Positions 17,017-26,039 of a stretch of 64,000 nt of DNA are shown here, one piece after another. Within the stretch, counting starts at the first letter, position 1. The number at the start of each line of letters is the position of its first letter. Below the pieces are notes generated by a model. It saw nothing but the letters and a program-made list of their open reading frames with translations, made no database searches and was not told the origin of the DNA. The translations under genes were made by a program, and so were the position numbers. Source of the stretch: Pseudomonas sp. R84 (lineage in GTDB: Bacteria > Pseudomonadota > Gammaproteobacteria > Pseudomonadales > Pseudomonadaceae); NCBI RefSeq assembly GCF_009834515.1, contig NZ_CP019426.1:5339001-5403000 (forward strand). The letters run 5' to 3'.

Positions 17017-17277
17017 TCAGGTGTCGGAGTCGGTTTTAGGCTCAGCCTGAGCACTCCCCCCAAACAACCGCGCCGCTATCAGCCGCCCCCGCTCCAGCCC
17101 CGCCTCCGTCAACCAGACCGACTTGTTCCTGTTCACCGGGTTACTGATGAAACCCTGCTCATGTAATCGGTTCATGATCTCGAAATCGAATCCTTTCCAG
17201 GCATTGCCGTCGTCGGAACTGAGTGCTGCCAACAGGGCAAGCACGGCGTCTTCCATCAGTTTGTCGTCGTATTCCAT
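17017..17277 (-). CDS. DUF6429-type small protein
   Basis: About 86 residues from the ATG at 17277, preceded by GGAGTGACGACC. The frame extends to 17301 but without a better start. The sequence (YDDKLMEDAVLALLAALS, then RNKSVWLTEAGLERGRLIAA) has a winged-helix look, with the typical Leu-Thr-x-x-Gly turn. I associate it with DUF6429 from memory. No known function. It is the first gene of the core genome after attR. Confidence 0.7.
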   Translation of the reverse strand: MEYDDKLMEDAVLALLAALSSDDGNAWKGFDFEIMNRLHEQGFISNPVNRNKSVWLTEAGLERGRLIAARLFGGSAQAEPKTDSDT

Positions 17278-17544
17278 GGTCGTCACTCCATTCGTATCCA
17301 ACAGTTAACGTCGAGTGTGTGAGGGCTCACCATAATACTCGCCGACCTCCGATGGAAATACCGCTCAATCCCGTGAAGGTTATTGATCGGCTTCAGTGTG
17401 CCCGGCCTCGCCTTTGGGCTGCACTTGTTGATCCCGCTCCGTATAATCCCGCCACTCTGAGGGCAGCCCAGCGCATCTTGCACCTAAGGGTGGCTGCCTC
17501 CAGGCATCAACTTTCACACTGACGGACTTCGCTAAAGGCACCCC

Positions 17545-17874
17545 ATGGAAACGTCACTGGAAACAGTCGCCCTTTTCTCCCTCAAACTCGCTTACGAGGA
17601 AGAAGGCCTGAGCCCGATCCTGCGGGACGACATGGTCATGGGTGATTACCAGAAAGACATTTTCGAACTATTGGTGCGGCGCGGGGATGTCGAGACCATT
17701 CAGTTCAAGATGAATGAATGCCTGGGTTTGGCGATGGACGCCTTGGGCGGTGTCGAAAAACCGCTGGGGCGCGAGTTGCACAAGTTGTCCGCCGAGTTCA
17801 GCGAGGCGCGTTCGCTGGAGCAGCTGGATCAGCCGCTCCTTGCGCTCAAGGGTTATTTGAGAGACATCTTGTAA
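17545..17874 (+). CDS. conserved hypothetical protein
   Basis: A 109-residue acidic, all-helical soluble protein with no signal peptide or recognised domain. It begins at the ATG at 17545 after AAAGGCACCCC. Convergent with the PH-domain gene and only 12 bases from its stop. Function unknown. Confidence 0.65.
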   Translation: METSLETVALFSLKLAYEEEGLSPILRDDMVMGDYQKDIFELLVRRGDVETIQFKMNECLGLAMDALGGVEKPLGRELHKLSAEFSEARSLEQLDQPLLALKGYLRDIL

Positions 17875-17886
17875 TGGGCTGAGCCG

Positions 17887-18255
17887 TTACAGCAGATGCT
17901 TCGAGATGTACTTGGAAATCTCCACCATCGACGTCTTCCCGGTGAATTCGAACTTCACTTTCCCAAGTGACGAGAAGTAAATCTCCAGCTCTGAATCCAG
18001 ATCGAAGGTGCCAGAGGTTTCCACTGAGTAGGCGACGATGTTCTTGTACGGCAAGGAGGTGAAATCCTTCTTGCTGCCGGTAATCCCCTGAACGTTGACC
18101 GCGATGATGCGTTTGTTGGTAAACACCACGCCGTCACGCATGGCCTTGTAAGAGTCGATCACTTCTTCGCCGTCCAGCAACAGTGCGGTTACGCGTTCGG
18201 CGTACTCATCGTTCTGCTTGAGTTTGAAGAAGCCTTTGTTGTTGAAGTCGATCAT
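17887..18255 (-). CDS. bacterial PH-domain protein
   Basis: 122 residues. The core matches bacterial pleckstrin-homology proteins (YozO-like): LLLDGEEVIDSYKAMRDGVVFTNKRIIAVN, then SKKDFTSLPYKNIVAYSVET, then a beta-rich region ending in a C-terminal helix (MVEISKYISKHLL). These proteins are cytoplasmic and their ligands are mostly unknown. No signal peptide. Confidence 0.85.
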   Translation of the reverse strand: MIDFNNKGFFKLKQNDEYAERVTALLLDGEEVIDSYKAMRDGVVFTNKRIIAVNVQGITGSKKDFTSLPYKNIVAYSVETSGTFDLDSELEIYFSSLGKVKFEFTGKTSMVEISKYISKHLL

Positions 18256-18300
18256 CTGTCCATCCTCATCTTCAAGAAAACATCCCGGTATTTCTTTGTT

Positions 18301-19047
18301 TCAACGACGGGCTTTCAGCACGCGGATATCGGTTGGGAACCCGTCGGCGCCGACAAGTTTTTTCCAGCCCAGATACTGAAACTCGCCCTTCTCATCAATG
18401 TAATCACCCTTCTCCACCGATCGGCCGCCAACCACCGCCACGCGTTTCACTTCGCCACAACCGCCGTCAGAAGGCCGAACCGTATAGATCACATACGGCT
18501 TCACGTATTGCGTGGCGCGGAAGTATTGGCCGCAGATTTCGTCGACGGTGATCAGCATGGTTTTCAAGCGTGCTTCGCCGTCGGTGTCTTCGTGCAGTTT
18601 GAGGAAGGAGATGTCACCGACGTCGCTGTAGCCGAGGGCGCGGGCGCGTTGGTATTCGGGGGAGTTCTGGTGGGCGATGCGACCTTCCTCTGCAGCACCT
18701 TGCATTTTCGCGGCGAACTCGGCTTTGCCTTGGGCGATCATCGCGTCGGCCTGGCCCGCGAACTCTTCGCATTGCGCAAATTCCCGGGAGCCGAGGTGAT
18801 CGGGCGTCAGGTTCGAGCGGTGTTCATTCATGGTTCGCAGGTTGCTTTCCAGGGCAAACATCACGTCGTAGGTGGTGGTGCGGTCGCTTTGCACGTCGGC
18901 CATTTTCTCCAGCACGCGCTGGCAGTTGCCGGCGTAATACTTCCAGCTGTTTTCCGGGTGTTCTTGCACGGCGGCGAATGCCGGGGTCATTGCAGCGGCG
19001 AGTGTGATTGCGCAGAGCAGGCGCAAACAATGGGTACTGACTGGCAT
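18301..19047 (-). CDS. secreted hypothetical protein
   Basis: 248 residues with a clear N-terminal signal peptide (LRLLCAITLAAAMTPAFA, cleavage near residue 25). The mature part contains cysteines (NCQRVLEK, QCEEFAGQ, VDEICGQYF, GGCGEVKR) that could pair in the periplasm. The C-terminal part (SVEKGDYIDEKGEFQYLGWKK is one stretch, here described only) looks beta-rich. No domain recognised. Confidence 0.75.
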   Translation of the reverse strand: MPVSTHCLRLLCAITLAAAMTPAFAAVQEHPENSWKYYAGNCQRVLEKMADVQSDRTTTYDVMFALESNLRTMNEHRSNLTPDHLGSREFAQCEEFAGQADAMIAQGKAEFAAKMQGAAEEGRIAHQNSPEYQRARALGYSDVGDISFLKLHEDTDGEARLKTMLITVDEICGQYFRATQYVKPYVIYTVRPSDGGCGEVKRVAVVGGRSVEKGDYIDEKGEFQYLGWKKLVGADGFPTDIRVLKARR

Positions 19048-19172
19048 TGGGTAGTCCGTTACGGAGATGGGCAGTGGCGCGACGCTACTATTTTGCTATC
19101 TTGCCGTCCACTGCCAGTAACGAGGTCGCCAACGCCTCGATGGAGTCAATTTTCAGAGGGAGAAACACCTTG

Positions 19173-19532
19173 ATGGCCGTGTTGTACTTTTTCGTTTGGG
19201 CAGCCGTTTGGGCTTGGGTCGTGCAGACCCGTGGTGCCTGGAACCTGATCCTCGCCAACCTGGCGGGTGCCGCCAGCGGCTTCATCGTCGCAATGATTTT
19301 TTCAGTGGTCTGTTCGGGCCTTTTCCCGGCGCACGTACCTCCCTCACCCGAGAAACTGGCGAGTAGCGTGCTGCAAGTGATGACAACGTTCGGCGTGCTG
19401 GCGGGTGTATGGATGTGGCTGGTCCGGCGCCCTCAGCCCGAGCATCCACTGGCTCGCCAACTGTTCGCCGGCATCTGTGGGTTGGCTGCTGGTGTGACGA
19501 CGTTGGTGTTTTTCGCGCTCAACTTTCACTGA
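19173..19532 (+). CDS. small inner-membrane protein, paralogue of the next gene's N-terminus
   Basis: 119 residues from the ATG at 19173 (a TTG one codon earlier is possible; GAGGGAG lies upstream). Three to four predicted membrane helices: residues 1-17, 25-50, 68-85 and 98-118. The N-terminal segment FFVWAAVWAWVVQTRGAWN and GFIVAMIFSVVCS parallel WGFMWRWVVQNRGSWN and GFIVAMVVLSIT in the following gene, so the two share a duplicated N-terminal membrane module. Function unknown. Confidence 0.7.
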   Translation: MAVLYFFVWAAVWAWVVQTRGAWNLILANLAGAASGFIVAMIFSVVCSGLFPAHVPPSPEKLASSVLQVMTTFGVLAGVWMWLVRRPQPEHPLARQLFAGICGLAAGVTTLVFFALNFH

Positions 19533-19648
19533 GCAGCGCTCTCGTCACTGGTATTACACGTGTGTTTTGTTATCTTGCCGCCCATCGTCAGCGTTCACTG
19601 TGGGCGTGCGTTGATTTCAGGGTTTTGAAGGTTTAAGGAAAGGATCAA

Positions 19649-20386
19649 ATGGAGTTTCTGCGTTTTCTGGCGATTGTTGCGGTTTGGGGGTTCATGTGGC
19701 GCTGGGTGGTGCAGAACCGTGGCAGCTGGAATATTTTCTACGGCAATATCGTTGGAGCAGCGGGCGGCTTCATTGTGGCGATGGTGGTGCTGTCGATTAC
19801 ATTGTCGCTTTTTCCTTCGTCGCATGACTACGAACCGGCGCAGGCTGAAAACACGCAAGTCACCGAGCCGACCTCTCTATTGCCTGAAGCCGAGGCAGTC
19901 ACACCCGCAGCCGATTTGAAGGATGCACCGGCTTTTGCTGCCATCGAGCCGGACGACAAGCCCTCTCCCGCCGACTCCGCACTGTTGCCGAACTATGCCG
20001 GCCGGGCGCCGAAATCAATCGGACTACAGACCGTGCTGGATCAAAGCGACTATGACGGTCGCATGGCCCTGGCAGCGCTGAACAAGAAATTGCGTGGCGA
20101 CGCCCAGGCCGACAAGTCGATGATCGCCTATGTCATGTGCAGCCCGTTTGTGACCAGCACGTTGCGCTTTCCCGCTTCAGCGCGTTTTGCTGACAGCAAA
20201 GCGCTGGTCAGCCACCGCTTCAAGGATCAGGTCTACACCTTCAACAACACCGTCACCGCGCGCAACATGAACGGCGACGATGTCACCTACCGTTTCGATT
20301 GCTCCGTGCAAGAGCAGCCGCGAGTTGACGCGCTGCCTGCGCAATGGCGTTTGTTGGCGCTGAAAGTGCAAAAAGCCGACTCTTAA
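19649..20386 (+). CDS. membrane-anchored hypothetical protein with periplasmic or cytosolic tail
   Basis: 245 residues. Residues 1-55 are two membrane helices homologous to the preceding gene. Residues 60-130 are a low-complexity acidic and proline-rich linker. Residues 140-245 form a soluble domain with IAYVMCSPFVTSTLRFPASARF and VTYRFDCSVQ, whose two cysteines may pair. The C-terminal domain resembles small exported Pseudomonas proteins of unknown role. It starts 116 bases after the paralogue. Confidence 0.7.
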   Translation: MEFLRFLAIVAVWGFMWRWVVQNRGSWNIFYGNIVGAAGGFIVAMVVLSITLSLFPSSHDYEPAQAENTQVTEPTSLLPEAEAVTPAADLKDAPAFAAIEPDDKPSPADSALLPNYAGRAPKSIGLQTVLDQSDYDGRMALAALNKKLRGDAQADKSMIAYVMCSPFVTSTLRFPASARFADSKALVSHRFKDQVYTFNNTVTARNMNGDDVTYRFDCSVQEQPRVDALPAQWRLLALKVQKADS

Positions 20387-20458
20387 GGCTGATTTAAGGG
20401 TTCAAGGCGCCGGCTGCGCTATCATCGCCGGCCTGTGCGCCTTGAGCTTTGCCCTCCG

Positions 20459-22378
20459 ATGTCCCGACACCTCGCTGATCCCACTTCGTTGCCTGCCGTG
20501 TTGGCCGGTCCACTGCTGCGCAGGCTGGAGCCGACGCGGTTGGTGCTGTGGTTGATCGGTACGCGCCAGCTGTCGCTGACATTGCGCCTGCAAGGTGTAG
20601 GAGACATTCCTCTCGACGCGGAGAAATGCACGGTCATTCCCGTAGGTCGTCAGGCGTTTGTTCATCTCATCGACGTTTCTCTCGACAGCGCCCTGCCCTG
20701 CGATACGAGGATCGACTATGACCTGCTGATCGACAACGCGACGGGCATCGCCGACTGGGCGGCGCATTTGCTGTACGGCGATGCAAGCAGTCCGAACTTC
20801 GTCCTGCGCTCGCGGATCGATCAATTGCTACATGGCTCCTGCCGCAAGCCGCATCACCCGGCGGCGGATGGTTTGCTGTGCGTCGACCAATTACTGGCGA
20901 CGGAAACCGATCCGCAACAACGCCCCGCCCTGTTGATGATGAGCGGCGATCAGGTCTACGCCGACGACGTGGCCGGGCCGATGTTGCGGGCGATTCATGC
21001 CCTGATCGCACGACTCGGCCTGTTCGATGAACACCTCGAAGGCGCCGTGGTCAGCGACAGCGCCAGGCTCTACGAACATCCGGCCAGTTACTACCACCGT
21101 GCGGATTTGTTACCGGCGCTAGAGAGCAACGAGACATTGCGCGAGCGATTTTTCGGCGGTGCACGTAAGCCGATTTTCACCAGCAGCAGCGCTGACAATC
21201 ACTTGGTGACATTCGCCGAAGTCATGGCGATGTATCTGCTGGTGTGGTCGCCAACGGCCTGGTCGCTGATCGATCCGCAAGCACCCGAACTGACGCCGGA
21301 ACGCCTCAAGCGCTACGCCCTCGAACAGACTCGCATCGATGCCTTCAAGACCGGATTGGACAAGGTCGCCCGTGCGCTGGCGCATCTGCCGAGCCTGATG
21401 ATTTTCGATGATCACGACATCACCGATGACTGGAACCTGTCTGCGCAATGGGAGGAAACGGCTTACGGCCATCCGTTCTCCAAACGCATTATCGGCAATG
21501 CGTTGATCGCCTATATGTTGTGTCAGGGCTGGGGCAACAATCCCGATGCGTTCAAGGATGTGCTGGCAAAAACCCTGGGGCTGAGCGCCAGTGGCAATGA
21601 CCAGTATCTCGACAGCCCGGTGCAGGACGATTTGATCGATGACCTGCTGCGCTTTCAGCATTGGCATTTTGTATTGCCGACCAGTCCTGCGCTGGTGGTC
21701 ATCGACACGCGTACCCGACGCTGGCGCAGTGAGATGGCGCTCAAGCAACCCTCGGGCCTGCTCGATTGGGAGGCGTTGAGCGAATTGCAACAGGAGCTGC
21801 TTGATCATCCGTCAGCGATCATCGTGTCCCCGGCGCCGATCTTCGGCGTGAAGCTGATTGAAACGGTGCAGAAAGTCTTCAGTTGGTGCGGTTACCCGCT
21901 ACTGGTCGACGCGGAGAACTGGATGGCCCATCGCGGTGCTGCGCAGGTGATCCTGAACATTTTCCGCCACTCGCGAACACCGGGTAACTACGTGGTTCTG
22001 TCGGGCGACGTGCATTATTCCTTCGTCTACGAAGTACTTATCCGCCACCGCAAGGCCGGCCCGCGAATCTGGCAGATCACCAGCAGCGGGATCAAGAACG
22101 AGTTTCCGAAAACCCTGCTGGAATGGTTCGACCGTCTCAACCGCTGGCTCTATTCGCCACGGTCACCGCTGAACTGGTTTACCAAACGCCGACGCATGCG
22201 CATCGTGCCGTATACGCCCGAGCATGCTGAGGCGGGCGAACGGCTGTGGAATTCGGCGGGGATCGGTCAGGTGTTTTTCAATGAGCAGGGGCAGCCGCGC
22301 GAGATCATTCAGCACAATTCCAATGGCGCGGCGAAGACGCGGATGCTGGCGCCGGATCTGGCGGATTACCCGGACTAA
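20459..22378 (+). CDS. PhoD-like metallophosphatase
   Basis: About 639 residues from the ATG at 20459; the frame also opens with a GTG at 20435. Metallophosphatase motifs are MMSGDQVYADD (near residue 160), MIFDDHDITDDWN (near 315) and VVLSGDVHYSF (near 515), as in the PhoD/alkaline phosphatase D family, which uses Ca/Fe to hydrolyse phosphodiesters or monoesters. Unlike classical PhoD there is no Tat signal peptide (the N-terminus is MSRHLADPTSLP), so it is probably cytoplasmic. Substrate unknown. Confidence 0.85.
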   Translation: MSRHLADPTSLPAVLAGPLLRRLEPTRLVLWLIGTRQLSLTLRLQGVGDIPLDAEKCTVIPVGRQAFVHLIDVSLDSALPCDTRIDYDLLIDNATGIADWAAHLLYGDASSPNFVLRSRIDQLLHGSCRKPHHPAADGLLCVDQLLATETDPQQRPALLMMSGDQVYADDVAGPMLRAIHALIARLGLFDEHLEGAVVSDSARLYEHPASYYHRADLLPALESNETLRERFFGGARKPIFTSSSADNHLVTFAEVMAMYLLVWSPTAWSLIDPQAPELTPERLKRYALEQTRIDAFKTGLDKVARALAHLPSLMIFDDHDITDDWNLSAQWEETAYGHPFSKRIIGNALIAYMLCQGWGNNPDAFKDVLAKTLGLSASGNDQYLDSPVQDDLIDDLLRFQHWHFVLPTSPALVVIDTRTRRWRSEMALKQPSGLLDWEALSELQQELLDHPSAIIVSPAPIFGVKLIETVQKVFSWCGYPLLVDAENWMAHRGAAQVILNIFRHSRTPGNYVVLSGDVHYSFVYEVLIRHRKAGPRIWQITSSGIKNEFPKTLLEWFDRLNRWLYSPRSPLNWFTKRRRMRIVPYTPEHAEAGERLWNSAGIGQVFFNEQGQPREIIQHNSNGAAKTRMLAPDLADYPD

Positions 22379-22393
22379 GGTCTACACCGAACA

Positions 22394-22483
22394 TGTGGGA
22401 GCGAGCCTGCTCGCGAAAGCGGTCGATCATCCAGCAGAGATGTCTACCGATAGTCCGCCTTCGCGAGCAGGCTCGCTCCCACA
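22394..22483. repeat. REP pair (REPIN)
   Basis: Inverted arms TGTGGGAGCGAGCCTGCTCG and complement around a 40-base spacer, between the phosphatase gene and the aminotransferase gene, whose 3' ends converge. Confidence 0.9.
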
Positions 22484-22500
22484 GTGCTACTTACAAGCCA

Positions 22501-23673
22501 TCAATGCGCGATCAGTGCTCGCCCCACACCTCTGACAATCATCCCCACCTCACGCTCATCAATCGTCAACGGTGGCAGCAGCCGTATCGTCTTGCCACGC
22601 GTGACGTTGATCAACAGTCCATGATCCCGCGCCGCGATCAGGGTCAGATCACGCACCGGTTGTTTCAGCTCGATACCGATCATCAAACCCTGACCACGAA
22701 TCGCCAGCACATTGGGATTGTCCGCCAGCTCTGCGCGCAGGCGAGTTAATAGCCGTTCCCCCTGAATCCGGGCGTTTTCCAGCAGGCCCTGTTCTTCGAT
22801 GATGTCCAGCACCGTGCAACCGACCCGACACGCCAGCGGATTGCCGCCGAAGGTGCTGCCATGGCTGCCGGGCGTAAACAGATCCGCCGCCCTGCCCCGC
22901 GCCAGGCACGCACCGATCGGCACGCCGTTGCCCAGCCCTTTTGCCAGGGTCATGACATCCGGGACGATGCCTTCATGTTGAAACGCGAACCAACGCCCGG
23001 TGCGGCCGATGCCGGTCTGGATTTCATCGAGCATCAGTAGCCACGCATGGCGATCGCACAAATCACGCAGACCCTTCAGATAATCGGGCGGCGCCAGTTG
23101 CACGCCACTTTCGCCTTGAATTGGCTCTACGAGAATCGCGACGATGCGCTCGCCGTGCTTTCTCTGCGCCTGCTCGAGCGCCGCGAGATCACCAAATGGC
23201 ACTTTGAGGAAATCCCCCGGCAATTCGTTGAAACCCAAGCGCACCGCCGGACCATCACTGGCCGACAAGGTACCGAGTGTGCGGCCATGGAACGCGTTGG
23301 CCATGACCACCACCAGCGGCTGTTCGATGCCCTTGCGCCAGCCGTATAAACGCGCCAGTTTCAGCGCCGTTTCATTGGCCTCGGCGCCAGAGTTATTGAA
23401 GAACGCCCGCTCCATCCCCGACAGCTCGGTTAGCCGTTTGGCGAGTTGTTGCTGCCAGTCGATGCTGTACAGATTCGAGGTGTGCAGCAGTAATCCCGCC
23501 TGCTCGCTGATCGCCGAAACAATCCGCGGGTGCGAGTGGCCGACATTGGTCACCGCGACACCGGCCACCGCGTCGAGATACTCACGGCCGGTCTGATCCC
23601 ACAGGCGGGTGCCGAGGCCTTTGGTAAAGCTCAAGGCCAGTGGTTGGTAGGTGTTCATCAGGGCGGCGGTCAT
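22501..23673 (-). CDS. argD: acetylornithine-type aminotransferase (class III, ArgD-like)
   Basis: 390 residues, PLP-dependent class III aminotransferase. Seen: [17 protein letters not shown] (PLP phosphate region, near 95), [27 protein letters not shown] (near 215) and the lysine motif [14 protein letters not shown] near 245. The start [18 protein letters not shown] and overall length fit acetylornithine/succinyldiaminopimelate aminotransferases (arginine and lysine synthesis). Pseudomonas carries several paralogues (argD, aruC), so the exact substrate is uncertain. GGAG lies nine bases before the ATG. A LysR regulator is divergent. Confidence 0.85.
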   Translation of the reverse strand: MTAALMNTYQPLALSFTKGLGTRLWDQTGREYLDAVAGVAVTNVGHSHPRIVSAISEQAGLLLHTSNLYSIDWQQQLAKRLTELSGMERAFFNNSGAEANETALKLARLYGWRKGIEQPLVVVMANAFHGRTLGTLSASDGPAVRLGFNELPGDFLKVPFGDLAALEQAQRKHGERIVAILVEPIQGESGVQLAPPDYLKGLRDLCDRHAWLLMLDEIQTGIGRTGRWFAFQHEGIVPDVMTLAKGLGNGVPIGACLARGRAADLFTPGSHGSTFGGNPLACRVGCTVLDIIEEQGLLENARIQGERLLTRLRAELADNPNVLAIRGQGLMIGIELKQPVRDLTLIAARDHGLLINVTRGKTIRLLPPLTIDEREVGMIVRGVGRALIAH

Positions 23674-23775
23674 GACTTCAAACTCCAGCGAAGGTCGGTG
23701 TGCTGCCAGTATGGTTAGCCAGCGAAACTGGATAAACTCGGTAAAACTTCATTCATTTAAAAGCTGAGCTTGATA

Positions 23776-24681
23776 ATGGACTTGTTCCAGGCGATGAGCG
23801 TGTACGTCAAAGTAGTCGAAGCCGGGAGCATGACGGCGGCCGCGTTGCAGTGCGATATGTCAACGACCATGGTCGGCAATCATCTGCGCGCGCTGGAGCA
23901 GCGGCTCGGTGTCCAACTGTTGCAGCGCACGACTCGACGTCAACGCCTCACCGAATTCGGCAGCGTTTACTACCTGCGTTGTCTGGATGTCTTGGGACTG
24001 GTGGCCGACTCCGAACGGCTGGCGGAACAAGCACTGGATGAGCCGCGTGGCCTGCTGCGGATTACCGCTCCACTGACCTTCGGCGTAGAGCGCCTGGCAC
24101 CGGCGCTCAGCGAATTTTCCCTGCAATATCCCCAGGTCAAAATGGACGTGGTGCTGACCAACAGCCGCCCCGACCTGCTGGAAAGTGGTCTGGACGTGGC
24201 GTTTCGGCTGGGGCATTTCGAGGAGTCGAATCTGATCGCCCGCCCCCTGATCGATTACACACTGACTGTGTGCGCGTCCCCGCAATACGTGGCCCGGCGC
24301 GGCATGCCGCACACCCCTGAAGATTTGCAACAACACGACTGCCTGTCGTTCGCCTACCCTGCCGGTGACGATTGGCAATCGGTGGAAAAACGCTGGCGTC
24401 TCAGCGGCCCAGAGGGAGAAATTCTCGTCGACGTCAGCGGGCCGATGCTGATGAACACTTCCGCCGGATTGCATCAGGCCGCACGCACCGGCATGGGCAT
24501 AGTGATGCTGCCCGATGCGCTGGTGGAACAGGATCTGCGCGATGGCAAACTGGTGACCGTCGTTCCCGACTATCAACCTCCAAGCCGTCCCTTGCATTTG
24601 CTTTATGCTCCGGATCGCTATCGTTTACCGAAGCTGCGCCGCTTCGTCGAATTCGCGATGCAGACGTGGGGCAGATCCTGA
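23776..24681 (+). CDS. LysR-family transcriptional regulator
   Basis: 301 residues from the ATG at 23776 (an in-frame TTG at 23770 is less likely). N-terminal winged helix-turn-helix: FQAMSVYVKVVEAGSMTAAA, then the recognition segment VGNHLRALEQRLGVQLLQRT. The substrate-binding domain follows (LLRITAPLTFGVERLAPALSEF and an RPLIDYTLTVCASP segment). The subfamily resembles the DNA-binding CrgA/AaeR type that often responds to aromatic or stress signals. Divergent from the aminotransferase gene, which is a possible target. Confidence 0.93.
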   Translation: MDLFQAMSVYVKVVEAGSMTAAALQCDMSTTMVGNHLRALEQRLGVQLLQRTTRRQRLTEFGSVYYLRCLDVLGLVADSERLAEQALDEPRGLLRITAPLTFGVERLAPALSEFSLQYPQVKMDVVLTNSRPDLLESGLDVAFRLGHFEESNLIARPLIDYTLTVCASPQYVARRGMPHTPEDLQQHDCLSFAYPAGDDWQSVEKRWRLSGPEGEILVDVSGPMLMNTSAGLHQAARTGMGIVMLPDALVEQDLRDGKLVTVVPDYQPPSRPLHLLYAPDRYRLPKLRRFVEFAMQTWGRS

Positions 24682-24737
24682 AAACGAGCGACATGGACAA
24701 TGTCTCGAAGAATTACTGACAAGGAGTCGAAGCGAAG

Positions 24738-25142
24738 ATGAACAACAACCTGACCGTACGCGACCTGCTATCTGACGAAGTGGAGTCGGTACGGCTGTTC
24801 CTCGGCCAACATGGCTGGGGGCACCGTACCGGTTCCAGCGAACATTTCGCACAACTCATCGAACACTCGCAACGCACGGCGATTGCCCTGCTCGGCGCGC
24901 AGATCGTTGGCTTTGCCCGAGGCATAACCGATGGCTTGTCCAACGGTTACCTGTCGATGGTCGTAGTCGATGGCGAGTATCGACCCACAGGCACTGGCCG
25001 CAGACTGGTTGAGCATGTCATGGGCGATAACCCCGATATCACCTGGGTACTGCGCGCAGGAAGAGAAGGCGCCGAAGCCTTTTTTGCCCGCCTGGGTTTT
25101 GAGACGTCGGTGATCGCCATGGAGCGACCTCGATTGAAATAA
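24738..25142 (+). CDS. GNAT-family N-acetyltransferase
   Basis: 134 residues with the GNAT core: beta4 GYLSMVVVDGEYRPTGTGRRL contains the acetyl-CoA-binding R/Q-x-x-G-x-G/A pattern (RPTGTGR), and the C-terminal FFARLGFETS is the usual alpha4-beta6-7 element. An AAGGAG site precedes the start. Substrate unknown. It is 57 bases after the LysR gene and could be co-transcribed. Confidence 0.85.
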   Translation: MNNNLTVRDLLSDEVESVRLFLGQHGWGHRTGSSEHFAQLIEHSQRTAIALLGAQIVGFARGITDGLSNGYLSMVVVDGEYRPTGTGRRLVEHVMGDNPDITWVLRAGREGAEAFFARLGFETSVIAMERPRLK

Positions 25143-25202
25143 CAGGTATGCGCTCTGGCAACGGCTATGATCAGCTTCTCTTTCCAGCATGGACGCTGTG
25201 CG

Positions 25203-25718
25203 ATGCTCGTCACTCTTCAAAATACTCCCTTGTGGGTTTATGTGGTTTTTCTGGTTCTGGTGTATTTCGGCCTCAAGGCCCGCAAACCCCAACATGAAAG
25301 CCGGTTTTCCCTGCTGTCGACCCCGCTGGTGTTGTTGGGCTGGTCGCTGTTGTCGTTGAACCTGACGGTTGATCCAGGCTTGAGCCTCAGCGGCTGGCTC
25401 ATTGCTTTGTTACTGGGCGCTCTGTCGGCATGGCTGATTTTCCCCAACAAGGGGATAAATCTTGATGATCCGGAAACCGGGTTGATCGTGCCGGGCACTT
25501 GGAAAGCGCTGATTCTGCTCCTGCTTTTTTTTGCAGTGAACTACTACTTCGGTTATCAGGATGACGTGCACCCAGAGCGCGCTGCCGCCCCGGATATGTT
25601 GCTGTTCAAAGCCGCAGCATCAGGCTTTATCAGTGGTCTGATTAGCGCTCGCTCACTGAAATATTACCGTTTGCTGCGCACCCTTCAGGCTCAACGCCCG
25701 CCATTGGGCGCCCAATGA
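25203..25718 (+). CDS. inner-membrane protein, DUF6622-like
   Basis: About 171 residues from the ATG at 25203; the frame continues to 25167 but those residues are not hydrophobic and lack a ribosome site. Five hydrophobic helices are seen: WVYVVFLVLVYFGL, TPLVLLGWSLLSLNL, WLIALLLGALSAWLIF, WKALILLLLFFAVNYYFGY, and AAASGFISGLISA. DUF6622 is from memory. Function unknown. Confidence 0.7.
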   Translation: MLVTLQNTPLWVYVVFLVLVYFGLKARKPQHESRFSLLSTPLVLLGWSLLSLNLTVDPGLSLSGWLIALLLGALSAWLIFPNKGINLDDPETGLIVPGTWKALILLLLFFAVNYYFGYQDDVHPERAAAPDMLLFKAAASGFISGLISARSLKYYRLLRTLQAQRPPLGAQ

Positions 25719-25750
25719 TTCAGGAACCGCTTTTCACCAACACCGGTTTT

Positions 25751-25922
25751 TCCTGAGGGGCTGCGTATCGTGCACCGTATCCTGCAATTACATGGGCGCG
25801 ATATACAGTCACTGGACATGAGCGGGCGTGGCGCGACGTTCCGCTTCTCGCTATCAACAGATCAGCAAAGCGCCGAACAATGGATGATGCGTTCAATGAA
25901 TTTGCACAGCCCAGGCAAATAG
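25751..25922 (+). pseudogene. C-terminal remnant of a sensor histidine kinase
   Basis: The frame reads EGLRIVHRILQLHGRDI, then GRGATFRFSL, which is the G2/F-box end of a HATPase_c domain (compare GLGLAIVHRI-type ends). It closes with TAG at 25920-25922. The kinase upstream is missing and the beginning of the frame cannot be joined to any start, so it is debris. The rest of the kinase is absent from the window. Confidence 0.65.
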
Positions 25923-26039
25923 TTGAGACCGCCGGCCCGTTGCTCCGTGACAACGCCGCCCCGCTCGCCTAAATTAGTCGACCTGAAAAAGCCCTTGGTT
26001 TTCTCATCTCCACTCAAGTTAAAAAGTAGTGAAATTTCA

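Noticed and set aside
20402..20824. Minus-strand ORF opposite the PhoD-like gene start
   Set aside because: Shadow of the phosphatase gene; no independent evidence.
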